DNA of 64,000 nucleotides from Nioella ostreopsis (GCF_004000255.1 NZ_RCIQ01000012.1:62001-126000), one strand, 5' to 3'. Positions 49,197-57,992 are shown, numbered from the stretch's first letter. Made by a program: numbers and translations. Notes: a model not told the origin generated them from the sequence alone.

Positions 49197-50525
49197 AGAG
49201 TGTCAGATCTTTTGTGTATGACTGATCCGGTTCATGCTTCAACGAAAGGAAGCATGAATGACCATCTCGAAAGCAATCCTGGACGAACTGCTGCAGGGCG
49301 TGGAACGCCCGGAAGACCTGCTTGGCGACACCGGGCTAATGAAAGAGCTGAAGATCAAGCTCATGGAGCGGATGCTGGGTGCCGAGCTGACGGCGCATCT
49401 GGGCTATGAAGAAGGCCAGGACGCGCCTCCCGGACAGCGCAACCGCCGCAACGGCACATCGACCAAGGTGCTGAAGGGGCAGGACGGGGAATTGCCGGTG
49501 GCGATCCCTCGGGACCGTGACAGCAGCTTCGAACCTGAGTTAGTGAAGAAGGGCCAGACCCGGATTGACGGGATGGACGACAGGATCATCGGGCTCTACG
49601 CCGCCGGGCTGACGGTCCGAGACATCCAGGCCCACCTGCTCGACCTCTATGGCCTGAAGGTCTCGCCCGACCTGATCAGCCGCGTCACCGATGCCGTTCT
49701 GGATGAGGTCCGGGAATGGCAGAGCCGAGCCCTGGACCGGATGTATCCGATCGTGTTGTTCGATGCGCTGCGGGTGAAGATCCGCGATGCCGACAGCCGG
49801 ACCGTGAAAAACAAGGCAGTTTACGTGGCTCTGGGCGTTACTCGCGACGGCCAGCGCGAAGTCCTGGGCCTGTGGATCGCCGAGAACGAGGGCGCCAAAT
49901 TCTGGCTCTCTGTCATGAATGAGCTGAAAAACCGGGGCGTCCAAGACATCCTGATCGCGGTCGTGGACGGGCTGAAGGGCTTTCCCGAGGCCATCACCTC
50001 CGCCTTCCCGGACGCCATGGTCCAGACCTGCATCGTGCATCTGGTGCGCCATTCTCTGAACTTCTGCTCCTGGAAGGACCGCAAGGTCGTGGCCGCCGAC
50101 CTGCGCCGGGTTTACAGCGCCCCGACCGCCGATATGGCCGAAGCCGAACTCGATGTCTTCGAGGAAAAATGGGCCGGGAAATACGCGTCAATCGCCCCGG
50201 CATGGCGCCGGGCGTGGCAGGAGGTGATCCCGTTCTTCGGCTTCGATCCGGCGATCCGCAAGATCATCTACACGACGAATGCCATAGAAAGTCTGAACCG
50301 GGTAATCCGTAAATCAATCAAGACGCGCGGCTCCTTCCCGACGGACGAGGCGGCGACCAAGCTGATCTACCTCGCCATCCGCAACTTTGAGAAGGATGGC
50401 CGAAATGTCAGAGAATGGTTTGCCGCACGCAACCAGTTCGCCATAATGTTCGGCGAGCGCTTCGACGCTTGAGTATCTGAAACCGCATGGACCGGGCCAG
50501 ATACACAGAGTTCAGGACACTCCCC
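49197..50525 (+). mobile_element. IS256-family insertion sequence with 8-bp target duplication
   Basis: About 1,329 bp. Imperfect terminal inverted repeats share AGTGTC and TGTGTAT with CCGGT-x-CATG further in. GCGCTACG occurs directly outside both ends (49189-49196 and 50526-50533), an 8-bp target duplication typical of IS256. The intact duplication implies simple transposition here and no later rearrangement at this copy. Confidence 0.88.
49258..50472 (+). CDS. IS256-family (mutator-type) transposase
   Basis: 404 residues, full length. DDE residues lie in V-L-F-D-A-L-R, I-A-V-V-D-G-L-K-G-F and T-N-A-I-E-S-L-N-R, the latter a family hallmark. GAAAGGAAGC precedes the ATG. Because frame and ends are intact the element may be active. 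Confidence 0.95.
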   Translation: MTISKAILDELLQGVERPEDLLGDTGLMKELKIKLMERMLGAELTAHLGYEEGQDAPPGQRNRRNGTSTKVLKGQDGELPVAIPRDRDSSFEPELVKKGQTRIDGMDDRIIGLYAAGLTVRDIQAHLLDLYGLKVSPDLISRVTDAVLDEVREWQSRALDRMYPIVLFDALRVKIRDADSRTVKNKAVYVALGVTRDGQREVLGLWIAENEGAKFWLSVMNELKNRGVQDILIAVVDGLKGFPEAITSAFPDAMVQTCIVHLVRHSLNFCSWKDRKVVAADLRRVYSAPTADMAEAELDVFEEKWAGKYASIAPAWRRAWQEVIPFFGFDPAIRKIIYTTNAIESLNRVIRKSIKTRGSFPTDEAATKLIYLAIRNFEKDGRNVREWFAARNQFAIMFGERFDA

Positions 50526-50958
50526 GCGCTACGCCTCTAGTAAGTAGCAATTTCTATTGTTTATCAGCAAGATGAGCCGTATCTACAACTTGCGGGACGG
50601 CAATTTTCAAATCAGCCTCCGGGCACCAACTCGTATTCCCCCTGTTCTCGATTTTTCACGGGTCAATCCTAGGAATCGAACGATCTTCCGGACAGCTGCC
50701 GTTGGTGCACAGTGCAGCATTGGTCAAAATGGGCTCACAGCGGCCTTGCGGCGGTGCGGCGCGCGGGTCGTGGCCTTGCAGGCCCTTGCGTGGGCAACTG
50801 GATGGCTGGTGCCAGCCCCGAGCGGACCCATGGACCTCGGTGCGAATCTGCAATAGCTGACCTTCGCCACGCAGGTCGCGAACTCACACAATGCGGGACT
50901 TAGAGTGCATTCGGTGCAACTGCGCCAATGTCCGCAAAGGAGAGTTCAGCACCAGCGG
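50526..50958. other. Gene-free stretch after IS256
   Basis: About 430 bases. Open frames up to 99 codons exist but have no ribosome site, hydrophobic pattern or known motif. No repeat seen apart from the target duplication. Possibly a decayed remnant of the gene environment before the IS landed. Confidence 0.35.
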
Positions 50959-51789
50959 CTACACTCGCATTCGTTGTTTCTTGCGCCATGCAGCGGGGGT
51001 CACTCCGTAGATTTTTCGAAACTGGCGGATGAAATGGGTCGTGTCCTGCCATCCGATGTGTGGAGCAATTTGATCGACGGGCATGTCGGTGTGTTGCAAA
51101 AGCTGCGCGGCCTTGGCGACGCGGGCAGACGTGATCCAAGTGCCGACTGTAAAACCGGTTTCGGATTTGACGACAGCCGCGACATGAGGCGCGGTGCGTC
51201 CAACCGCCGAAGCCACATCGATAAGGGAAATGGGGGAAAGGCTGTGTCGTTGGATGTATCGCAGCGCTGTAGCGACCAGTGGTGAGCGTTGCCCATCCTT
51301 ATCTGCATTTGGCATCGCCCGTGAGACCTCTGACAGGATCAGAGTAATCAGGCTGCGTTGCACCTCTGCGGTCAGCTCATTTTGCCCTTCTGCCTCTCGC
51401 GCTAAAGCCTCGAACCAGCGCTGCAAGCGCGCCTGTGCAACCTCCTCCAAATGGACGACTGGGGACGCCCCGAGGCGCACTTCAGAAAATGGCCGCATGA
51501 TCGCCTGCGCCTCGTCAAAGCCAAAGCTCCCAGCGGAAAATCCCAGAAGCCAATAATCGAGATCCTCGCCAGCCAGGGGGCGATGCGGCACACCGGCAGG
51601 AACAATCGTCACGCTTCCTGCCAAAGAAAGTGTTTCGTATTTCTGCTCCATCGTGAACCAACCGGCACGGGTAAACATCAACCCGTGATCGGCGTGCACG
51701 GCGACGGGTGTCGGGTGTGTGCTGACGCCCATTTCGTGAATCACATAGCAAGAGGGATGTGGCGGTTCGAGCCGCTGAAGGTCTGTCAC
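50959..51789 (-). CDS. AraC-family regulator
   Basis: 276 residues from a GTG. N-terminal cupin-like sensor (V-A-V-H-A-D-H-G-L-M-F; V-P-A-G-V-P-H-R-P) and a C-terminal double helix-turn-helix with I-G-W-Q-D-T-T-H-F-I-R-Q-F-R-K-I-Y-G, a typical AraC motif. Divergent from the flavoprotein gene, with 118 bases between starts, so it probably regulates that pair. Inducer unknown. Confidence 0.9.
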   Translation of the reverse strand: MTDLQRLEPPHPSCYVIHEMGVSTHPTPVAVHADHGLMFTRAGWFTMEQKYETLSLAGSVTIVPAGVPHRPLAGEDLDYWLLGFSAGSFGFDEAQAIMRPFSEVRLGASPVVHLEEVAQARLQRWFEALAREAEGQNELTAEVQRSLITLILSEVSRAMPNADKDGQRSPLVATALRYIQRHSLSPISLIDVASAVGRTAPHVAAVVKSETGFTVGTWITSARVAKAAQLLQHTDMPVDQIAPHIGWQDTTHFIRQFRKIYGVTPAAWRKKQRMRV

Positions 51790-51907
51790 ACAAAATTCCG
51801 AATAATCATAAGATCAGCCGATAGTACCCGAATCCACGCTCTCAAGCAACGACGCCAGCGGGCCTATGTTGAGGCCAACGAAACCTTCAGCATGACTGGA
51901 TCGAGAC

Positions 51908-52852
51908 ATGGCAAACCTGCACTACGACCTCATCATAATCGGTGGCGGACCCGCCGGACAATCCGCCGCTTTGATTGCCGGACGCACCCGTATGAAAACC
52001 GCATTCATAAACGCCGAAAATCCTCGAAATTTTGTGACCACGGCCTCGCACGGGTTTTTGACCCGCGATGGCGCCCACCCAAGCGAGCTGTTGGCGGTGG
52101 CCAAGGAGCAGCTGCGCAAATATCCAACGGTCAATTACATCGCCGACAGCGTTTCTGATGTCGCGCGTTTGGCCGACGGGTTTTCCGCGACGACTGCGCA
52201 GGGTGCAACAATAACTGCGACGCGCATGCTCATTGCGACGGGCCACCGGGACCACCTCGACCAATTGGACTTACCCGGCATCGCGGACGTATACGGCAAG
52301 TCGGTTTATCCATGCCCGTTCTGCGATGGATACGAGCATGCCGACGAGGCGCTGGCCATCTTTGGCCACGGCGCAATCGAGCACTTTGTGCCGATGATGC
52401 AGATTTGGTCGCGAAATATGATCGTGTTCACCAACGGCAATTCGCTCGACGCCAATGTAAAGGCAGAATTGCGGACCAAGGGTGTTCCGGTTGAAGAGGG
52501 CAAGGTCGCGAACCTGAGGTCGACAGGCGGCACGCTAACCCATGTCGTTTTGGATGATGGGCGCGAGATAGCGCGGCAAAGTGGGTTCGTCGTCGAGGAA
52601 TTCTCGTCGCCCGCGACCGATTTTGCCGAACGTTTGGGGGTTATCGCGCAAGAAGAGAACGATTGGGGCATGCCCGAGCTTGCAGGTGCGTCAGGCACAA
52701 CGAACATCCCAGGTCTCTACGTAGTCGGGGATGCGCGGATGGGTTTTGCGGGCATCGCGGCGGCGGCCTCGGAAGGCGGGTTCTGCGTAGAGATGATGGC
52801 CCACGAGGTTGCGATGGAACGTTGGGCGGCACTGCCGGAGGGATCACAATGA
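51908..52852 (+). CDS. Thioredoxin reductase-like FAD/NAD(P) oxidoreductase
   Basis: 314 residues. FAD site G-G-G-P-A-G-Q-S-A (12-20), redox pair C-P-F-C (136, 139) at the position of the TrxR active site, and the late FAD motif V-V-G-D-A-R. It lacks the second G-x-G-x-x-A/G motif in classic form (F-G-H-G-A-I-E), so NADPH use is uncertain. It may reduce a thiol partner or a small molecule. Overlaps the next gene by four bases. Confidence 0.85.
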   Translation: MANLHYDLIIIGGGPAGQSAALIAGRTRMKTAFINAENPRNFVTTASHGFLTRDGAHPSELLAVAKEQLRKYPTVNYIADSVSDVARLADGFSATTAQGATITATRMLIATGHRDHLDQLDLPGIADVYGKSVYPCPFCDGYEHADEALAIFGHGAIEHFVPMMQIWSRNMIVFTNGNSLDANVKAELRTKGVPVEEGKVANLRSTGGTLTHVVLDDGREIARQSGFVVEEFSSPATDFAERLGVIAQEENDWGMPELAGASGTTNIPGLYVVGDARMGFAGIAAAASEGGFCVEMMAHEVAMERWAALPEGSQ

Positions 52853-53469
52853 AGGATAAGACCAAGGCGCTGTGGGAAAAGCAGGATCAGCATAAGGGCG
52901 ACCGTTGGCGGCTGTTTCAGGCGGTGAGCGCAGCGCTGCCCGCCCGCCGAGTGCTTTATGCAGGCAGCTACGTCGATGTTGCGCCCTCGTTCGTTTACGA
53001 CGACGTCACCTATGCGGACATGGACAAGCGGGCGGCGGCGTTTTTTGCCGATGCCCAGGGTGTGCGGCAGATCATTTGCGACCACGGTGGCAACGTCGAC
53101 GGGCGGTTCGTGTTCGCGCATGGAGACTATCGGTCCTTGGATTTAGAGCCGAATAGCTTTGATCTGCTGATCTCTCTTTATGCGGGGTTCATATCAGAGC
53201 CTTGCGGCCGTTTCTTGCGTATCGGAGGGCATTTGCTGGTGAATTCAAGCCATGGCGACGCAGCTCTTGCCGCGCTCGACCCACGATTCAAGCTGGTGGC
53301 GGTCGTCACGTCGGCAAACGGAAGCTACCGGGTCACCGATCAGAACCTCGACAGCTACATGGTGCCGAAGAAACCACAGACGATAACGGTGGAAAGCCTT
53401 AAGGCATCTCATCGCGGCATTGCCTATACCAAATCCCCATTTGCCTACGTGTTCGAAAGGGTGCTGTGA
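52849..53469 (+). CDS. Methyltransferase-fold protein of unknown specificity
   Basis: 206 residues from the ATG at 52849, overlapping the oxidoreductase stop (ATGA). V-L-Y-A-G-S-Y-V-D-V (35-44) resembles a methyltransferase motif I without the usual G-x-G, D-D-V-T-Y-A-D-M-D a motif II acid, and F-D-L-L-I-S-L-Y-A-G a motif IV. It may be a SAM-dependent enzyme or a relative that lost SAM binding. The tight pairing with the flavoprotein suggests one pathway. Confidence 0.65.
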   Translation: MKDKTKALWEKQDQHKGDRWRLFQAVSAALPARRVLYAGSYVDVAPSFVYDDVTYADMDKRAAAFFADAQGVRQIICDHGGNVDGRFVFAHGDYRSLDLEPNSFDLLISLYAGFISEPCGRFLRIGGHLLVNSSHGDAALAALDPRFKLVAVVTSANGSYRVTDQNLDSYMVPKKPQTITVESLKASHRGIAYTKSPFAYVFERVL

Positions 53470-53797
53470 TGTGCGCTCGAAGAGCCAACGGCGAAAGCCG
53501 CCGTTGGCCGCGTCGCAGAAAATATGCAAAGGGGGCTCTCTGCCGTCGTTCACCGCAGTCTACACGAAGGTCCGCTGTCGGGAAACGGGCCAAACTTTGC
53601 AAAGTTCACTATCTGCGCATCGCCGCCGTTGATGCCGAGCGCAGCAAAGGCTGGTCGGGAAATTTCAGAGTATTGGGCTGTGAATGTCGGCTTTCGCTGG
53701 TCTGAGGTGGAGTCCGAGCAGGTGCCGCGAATTCACACTTTCCGCCCAAATATTACATAAAACGGATTATAGGGGCTTTGGTAAGGGCTTGTTTTAA
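53470..53797. other. Gene-free stretch before fic
   Basis: About 330 bases with short unsupported frames only. The right end is AT-rich. No terminator hairpin or repeat stood out. Confidence 0.35.
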
Positions 53798-54919
53798 TTA
53801 CAATTTTGAAACCTTTTGGTTGAAGTTCAACCAGTACCTCGTATGGCGCCGCTCACCGGTTCGGCTGAGCGCTCCTTTCTCGACCAGGTCCTGCAGATCG
53901 CGGGTCGCGGTTGCGCGTGAAGTTCCGGTGATCTTGAGATAGTTGTCGGCGCTGAGGCCGCCCTTGAAACCGCCAGGGCCTTCCCGAAACATTCGAGCGA
54001 TGGCCTTGGCCTGGCGTTCGTTCAACTGGTCCCTGTGACGATCGTAGAAGTGTGCCTTGCTGATGAAGAAGCCGACGCGGTCGAGTGTTGCCTGTTGGGC
54101 CTTCAAGACAACTTCCGCGAACCAGACGAGCCAATCGGTCACGTCGAGCGTTTTTTGATGCTGCTCGAGCTGGTCGTAGTATGCCTTGCGCTCCTTCTCG
54201 ATGGTGAAGGCGAGCGAGATGAGGGTCGGCTGGCCAATGTTCTGCGCCAGCGACTTTTCAGCGAGGGCGCGACCCAGGCGGCCGTTGCCGTCTTCGAATG
54301 GGTGGATGCTCTCGAAATAGAGGTGGCTTAGCCCTGCGCGCGTCAGCGCTGGAAGCGGCTCTGCTCCCCCCGGCCCGGTCTTGTTGAACCAATCCGCGTA
54401 TCGCTCCATCTCAGGCATGACCCGCTCTGAGGGAGGCGCTTCGAAATGGATCGTCGGCCGGTCGAGGCGGCCAGAAACGATTTGCATCGCCTCGGCGTGG
54501 CGTCGGTAGGCCCCGATGGTTTCCAACCGGCGGTCATGGGACAGGAGCATCCGATGCCAGCGGTACAGCGTTTCGTGGCTCAGCTTGTCCGCAAAGCTGG
54601 AATAGACGTCCACCATCATTTCCGCGACGCCCTGTTCGCGCGGTTTGGCAGGGTAGCTGTCCGGATCGAGGCCCAGATGGCGGCGCAACGAAGACTGGAC
54701 ACTGAGCCGGTCGAGGATTTCACCCTCGATGGCGCTCGTCTGCATCGCTTCCTCGCTGAGCAGTTCGATGCGGAGTTGCTCGCGCTCCGGCTGGCTGACA
54801 TGATGGACAGCGCCGAGGATTTCTCCGGACGACAGCAGAAATGTCTGCTCAAACGGCTCCAGAGTGGAGGCGTCATACCGGAAATCCGGCCAACCGGGCA
54901 GCGTCCAGTTCCAAGCCAT
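53798..54919 (-). CDS. Fic-family AMPylase/nucleotidyltransferase (self-inhibited class II)
   Basis: 373 residues. The Fic active site H-P-F-E-D-G-N-G-R-L-G-R is complete (about 204-215). T-S-A-I-E-G-E at 61-67 fits the inhibitory helix motif (S/T)xxxE(G/N) located N-terminal to the Fic core, as in class II enzymes. The C-terminal 60 residues form a winged helix (G-T-S-R-A-T-A-T-R-D-L-Q-D-L-V-E-K-G-A-L-S). Fic enzymes attach AMP to hydroxyl side chains of target proteins. A perfect palindrome spans its start site, suggesting autoregulation through the winged helix. Confidence 0.92.
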   Translation of the reverse strand: MAWNWTLPGWPDFRYDASTLEPFEQTFLLSSGEILGAVHHVSQPEREQLRIELLSEEAMQTSAIEGEILDRLSVQSSLRRHLGLDPDSYPAKPREQGVAEMMVDVYSSFADKLSHETLYRWHRMLLSHDRRLETIGAYRRHAEAMQIVSGRLDRPTIHFEAPPSERVMPEMERYADWFNKTGPGGAEPLPALTRAGLSHLYFESIHPFEDGNGRLGRALAEKSLAQNIGQPTLISLAFTIEKERKAYYDQLEQHQKTLDVTDWLVWFAEVVLKAQQATLDRVGFFISKAHFYDRHRDQLNERQAKAIARMFREGPGGFKGGLSADNYLKITGTSRATATRDLQDLVEKGALSRTGERRHTRYWLNFNQKVSKL

Positions 54920-54948
54920 GAGTTATAGACGTCCTTTCTATAACTCAT
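54918..54948. promoter_or_regulatory. 11-bp inverted repeat over fic ribosome site and start codon
   Basis: ATGAGTTATAG (54918-54928) and CTATAACTCAT (54938-54948) are perfect arms with a 9-bp spacer. On the minus strand the spacer holds the AAGGA ribosome site and one arm contains part of the ATG. Could be an operator or an RNA hairpin. Confidence 0.7.
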
Positions 54949-55039
54949 ATCTAGATCACTTTTGAGGCATAGAAGTCAACTCTATCGCTCAAAGGACCTG
55001 CGGGATGGGATGTCCCACAAACCGACGCGAGGCCTTGAG

Positions 55040-55243
55040 CTAGGCCTTTTCAAGGTGCGTCAGGTCTTGCTGACGCGATCTGGGGGTCGTCGGATCGACA
55101 GGGTTTTGTTTCGGCGCTTGAATGAATGGTTCATAGCGAACGTCCGCCATGGCGCCGTCGAACCACGCTGGCTGCAGATCGCAATTATTCCACTGGTAGA
55201 GATAGCCCACCAGCTTGCCGGTTTTCTTGCAGAGGATGTGCAT
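55040..55243 (-). CDS. Small protein of unknown function
   Basis: 67 residues from the ATG at 55243; the frame extends upstream without better starts. Contains H-I-L-C-K-K-T-G-K-L-V-G-Y-L-Y-Q-W and a basic, proline-containing tail. K-x-x-G-x-L-V-G-Y-L-Y-x-W looks like a small beta-hairpin unit and recurs in plasmid-borne proteins (impression only). Ribosome site is weak. It lies between fic and the VirC2-like gene. Confidence 0.5.
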   Translation of the reverse strand: MHILCKKTGKLVGYLYQWNNCDLQPAWFDGAMADVRYEPFIQAPKQNPVDPTTPRSRQQDLTHLEKA

Positions 55244-55438
55244 GATCGGTTCACCGGTGAGGCGAGGAATTCTGGTCAATTTGCGCTCCTGAATCCAGGA
55301 CCTCGTTACGCTCGAACATGGAGGCCAATTAAATGTTTTCGGCCTGTTAATGGCGCGTTTCTGCATGTGCAATATGAATCGGAATGCGTCAGCGGAATTC
55401 CACTAGCCGATTGCAAGATGTCCTTTTGGATAGGTGTT

Positions 55439-56122
55439 TTACTGCACCGTATTCTCTTGCGGCGATGCGGTACGATCTTCGATCTCCTCCAGGATCATGT
55501 CGATCTCGCCCCATATGCGTGGTTCCACCTGGCCGCGGATCAGGGCCCATTTGCTCAAGACGTCGAGGGGGTCGTGGTCCCGGAGGAGGACACCCAAGCT
55601 GGCCGCATCGACTGCCAGAGATGTCCGGGCCTGCCACCGCGTGTTTCGAGTGCGTCGCTCCTCTGCGACTGGGGCGAAGACCGGCGACAGTTGCCAGCCT
55701 TTGACTGCACGGCGCAGGGCGGCACGCACCACATGTGCTGGCTCAACACCACAAGTCTCCAGCGCTGCTTCCTGTCGTTCGAGTGCGTTGACCCTGATGT
55801 CGATCTTCCGGGTCGGGTTCAAAGCTCGCGCCGATACGGGAGCTCTCAGGCTGGTATGCGGGTCAGAGCTTTCCGCGGTGACTTGGTGCGGCGCCACGGC
55901 ACCTTCCGGCACACGCTCTGACTCGTGCCGAACAGCGTCAACGTCAACGTCAACGTCAACGTCAACGTCAACGTCAACGTCAACGTCAGCGGCTGGGGTC
56001 CCTGTCTTTGTTGCTGTGACCTGTGCCTCATCTTCCTTCCCGGAAACCTCGCGGTCACCCTGTTGCAGGGTGGCGGCGTAGGCAGGGTCGGGCCTGGTGA
56101 TGGTCGGGATCTTCTTGCGCAA
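55439..56122 (-). CDS. VirC2-like ribbon-helix-helix protein with Val-Asp repeat
   Basis: 227 residues from the TTG at 56122, seven bases after AGGA; other starts lie inside the ParA gene. Residues about 45-62 are a Val-Asp repeat encoded by eight GTTGAC hexamers (in coding sense). The following R-K-I-D-I-R-V-N-A-L-E-R-Q-E-A-A-L and V-R-A-A-L-R-R-A-V form a beta-strand-helix-helix pattern as in VirC2. Position after a VirC1-like ParA supports this. VirC1/VirC2 bind near oriT and raise relaxosome number in the Ti system. Confidence 0.65.
   Translation of the reverse strand: MRKKIPTITRPDPAYAATLQQGDREVSGKEDEAQVTATKTGTPAADVDVDVDVDVDVDVDVDAVRHESERVPEGAVAPHQVTAESSDPHTSLRAPVSARALNPTRKIDIRVNALERQEAALETCGVEPAHVVRAALRRAVKGWQLSPVFAPVAEERRTRNTRWQARTSLAVDAASLGVLLRDHDPLDVLSKWALIRGQVEPRIWGEIDMILEEIEDRTASPQENTVQ
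55937..55984. repeat. Hexanucleotide microsatellite, eight GTCAAC units
   Basis: Eight perfect GTCAAC units (plus strand) followed by a degenerate ninth, GTCAGC. They lie inside the VirC2-like gene and encode alternating Val-Asp. As the unit is two codons, slippage changes the length of the acidic linker but never the frame. Confidence 0.95.
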
Positions 56123-56132
56123 TCGACTGTCC

Positions 56133-56852
56133 TCACGCCGCAAGAATGTTGTTGAGAATGTCCGTCGCCTCCTCGAGTGCCTCGACGACATGACGTACAT
56201 GTGGACGCATCAGGGGATTCGGATCGGATTGCTTTACCAGCGCCAGAGCATGAAGAAGCCCTTTCTGATCCATCTCCTTGTAGGTGTTCCGCCGCATCAT
56301 GACGGTCTCAATCACCGGAAATCGGGTGAGCGCTTCCTCAATCAGGGCGGCATCAGCCCGGGTGGTTTTCGGGTCGACCATGTTGAGGACGACGTGGTGG
56401 CGCGGAAGGCTGGAAGGGTCGTCAACACGGGTTTTCAGCTTCTCATACCAATCAGCTGTCTGTGCGCCGACATCGAAATCAGACGTCGACAGCATGACGG
56501 GCGTCACGATGTGGTCCGCAAGCACCGCGATGCCGTCTGACCATTCGGCACCGACTCCTGCGGTATCGATGAAGATGAAGTCTGCCGTGTCTGCCATGTA
56601 GACCTGATCGATCTGATCCTCGACACCCGCCACGGTTTCGACAGTTGCAGAGGAGAGAAGCGGCGAACTCAGCCCACCGGCTTCCGCCCGAGCATGCCAG
56701 GCCCCGAGTACTCTCGTGCTGTCCGTGTCGATCAACAACACTCTGCGTCCGGCGGCGATCGCGGCGCTGATCAAGGCGCGCGAAAGCGTCGTTTTTCCAC
56801 TGCCCCCTTTCCGGGCCATCGCTGCGATCACCACAAGATTTTCGTTCGGCAT
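56133..56852 (-). CDS. VirC1-like ParA-family ATPase
   Basis: 239 residues from the ATG at 56852 with GGAGG six bases upstream. Deviant Walker A A-R-K-G-G-S-G-K-T-T (about 13-22), D-T-D-S-T-R, and Walker B F-I-F-I-D-T-A-G. It has no N-terminal helix-turn-helix, unlike RepA, and lies next to the relaxosome genes, as VirC1 does. Likely role: bring relaxosome to the transfer apparatus or cell pole. The downstream gene starts 11 bases past its stop. Confidence 0.8.
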   Translation of the reverse strand: MPNENLVVIAAMARKGGSGKTTLSRALISAAIAAGRRVLLIDTDSTRVLGAWHARAEAGGLSSPLLSSATVETVAGVEDQIDQVYMADTADFIFIDTAGVGAEWSDGIAVLADHIVTPVMLSTSDFDVGAQTADWYEKLKTRVDDPSSLPRHHVVLNMVDPKTTRADAALIEEALTRFPVIETVMMRRNTYKEMDQKGLLHALALVKQSDPNPLMRPHVRHVVEALEEATDILNNILAA

Positions 56853-57404
56853 TCTGACCCTCCGCAAAAATAGTGAATCGCAACGATAATGCCAAAACGT
56901 CGCTAAACGCATGAGACGGAGGGGTCAAGCAGAAGTCGGGATGCGACCCGCGTCTGGCATGCTGCGGGCTGCGTTGTGCGATGACCGTGCGACGTCGCCC
57001 ATGTCGCTGTCAGCATTCGTCGCGGGGCACCACACACCCTCCAAGTGTCGGGATGCGCTTGGCGATGTGCTGCGGACGGAATGCAGGAGACGGATAGCGC
57101 GTTCCAGACGACGGGAGGTAGTCTCGCGTATGTCGTTCTGCGGGTGACGCGAGACGGTTAGCGCGCGGCAAAACCCGTCTTGCAGGGTGCAAGAGACGGG
57201 GCGCAAAAGACGCGATGCGCGATGCGGAGACCGCATCGCGTGGTGCAATGAGCGCGAAGCGCGATCCATTTGACAAAGGACGGGAAATCGCCCCTGCAGG
57301 GCGATTTTCTACATTGAGTACAAGCCCTTATGGCCGACTCCACTTGCGTTGGGAGAAGGCCTGCTTGTACGAAGTTGGCAAGAAATAGGAACGTTAACTT
57401 CAAA
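56853..57404. other. Presumptive oriT: repeat-rich gap between mobilisation operons
   Basis: 552 bases without a gene. Perfect dyads include GCGATGCGG-AGA-CCGCATCGC (57219-57239), AAATCGCCC-CTGCA-GGGCGATTT (57286-57308) and GTACAAGC...GCTTGTAC (57318-57325, 57363-57370, with nested GGCC pair). Direct repeats GAGACGG-A/T-TAGCGCG lie at 57087-57101 and 57151-57165, with a shorter GAGACGG near 57191. Divergent relaxosome gene sets on both sides mark this as oriT. The nick site was not identified. Confidence 0.6.
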
Positions 57405-57992
57405 ATGTCCCGCCGTCGCAGACTGTCAGAGATCGAGCGATCGACCATCGCCCAGGAGCGCCGGAACGGCGTCTCCGCGGCGTCATTGGCCGCGCGCTAC
57501 GATGTCAGCCTGAAGACGATCTACAACGTGGTGAACCACGCCGATGAGCGTCAGACAGCGAACGGCAGCCGATCGCGGGTTGTGGGGATCCGGGTCTCGG
57601 ACGATGACCTGCGCCGGTTCGACGCGGCGCTGTCGCGGCGCGGGATTGCGCACCGCTCGGATGCCATGCGTCGCCTGATGCTGGCGGCCGAAAGTGTCTT
57701 CCTACCCGACGACGAGATGTGCGACGAGTTGCGCAGCCTCGGCGCCGCGCTCAACCGGGTCGGTAACAACGTGAACCAGATCGCGCGACGTCTGAACGAG
57801 GCCAAGGTGCGGGGTGAGAGACTGTCCTACCCGGCCTCAAGTCACCGTGACGTCCGCGCGCTTGCGGGTCTGGTCTTCGATCTGGCCGACCAGGTCCAGG
57901 AGATGTCGCGCGCGCGGCGTAGCGTGCTGGACCTTGAGATCAGCTCTGCCCTGGCGGACCTCGCCGAGAGGGATGAGAATGGCGCGGAGTGA
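57405..57992 (+). CDS. mobC: MobC-like relaxosome accessory protein
   Basis: 195 residues from the ATG at 57405. An N-terminal helix-turn-helix (S-E-I-E-R-S-T-I-A-Q-E-R, S-A-A-S-L-A-A-R-Y-D-V-S-L-K-T-I-Y) is followed by an RHH-like stretch (V-V-G-I-R-V-S-D-D-D-L) and the MobC core L-N-R-V-G-N-N-V-N-Q-I-A-R-R-L-N. MobC helps open oriT and load the relaxase. The stop overlaps the relaxase start by 14 bases. Confidence 0.85.
   Translation: MSRRRRLSEIERSTIAQERRNGVSAASLAARYDVSLKTIYNVVNHADERQTANGSRSRVVGIRVSDDDLRRFDAALSRRGIAHRSDAMRRLMLAAESVFLPDDEMCDELRSLGAALNRVGNNVNQIARRLNEAKVRGERLSYPASSHRDVRALAGLVFDLADQVQEMSRARRSVLDLEISSALADLAERDENGAE

Noticed and set aside
50557-50856. 99-codon frame downstream of IS256
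   Set aside because: No ribosome site or known content, and the opposite strand is equally open.
55937-55984. Short regular repeat that could suggest a CRISPR array
   Set aside because: Six-base units with no spacers and no cas genes; it is a coding microsatellite.
55925-56155. Plus-strand frame with an Asn-Val repeat opposite the VirC2-like gene
   Set aside because: It is the complementary reading of the hexamer repeat; the minus-strand frame is longer, has a ribosome site and follows the ParA gene in an operon.
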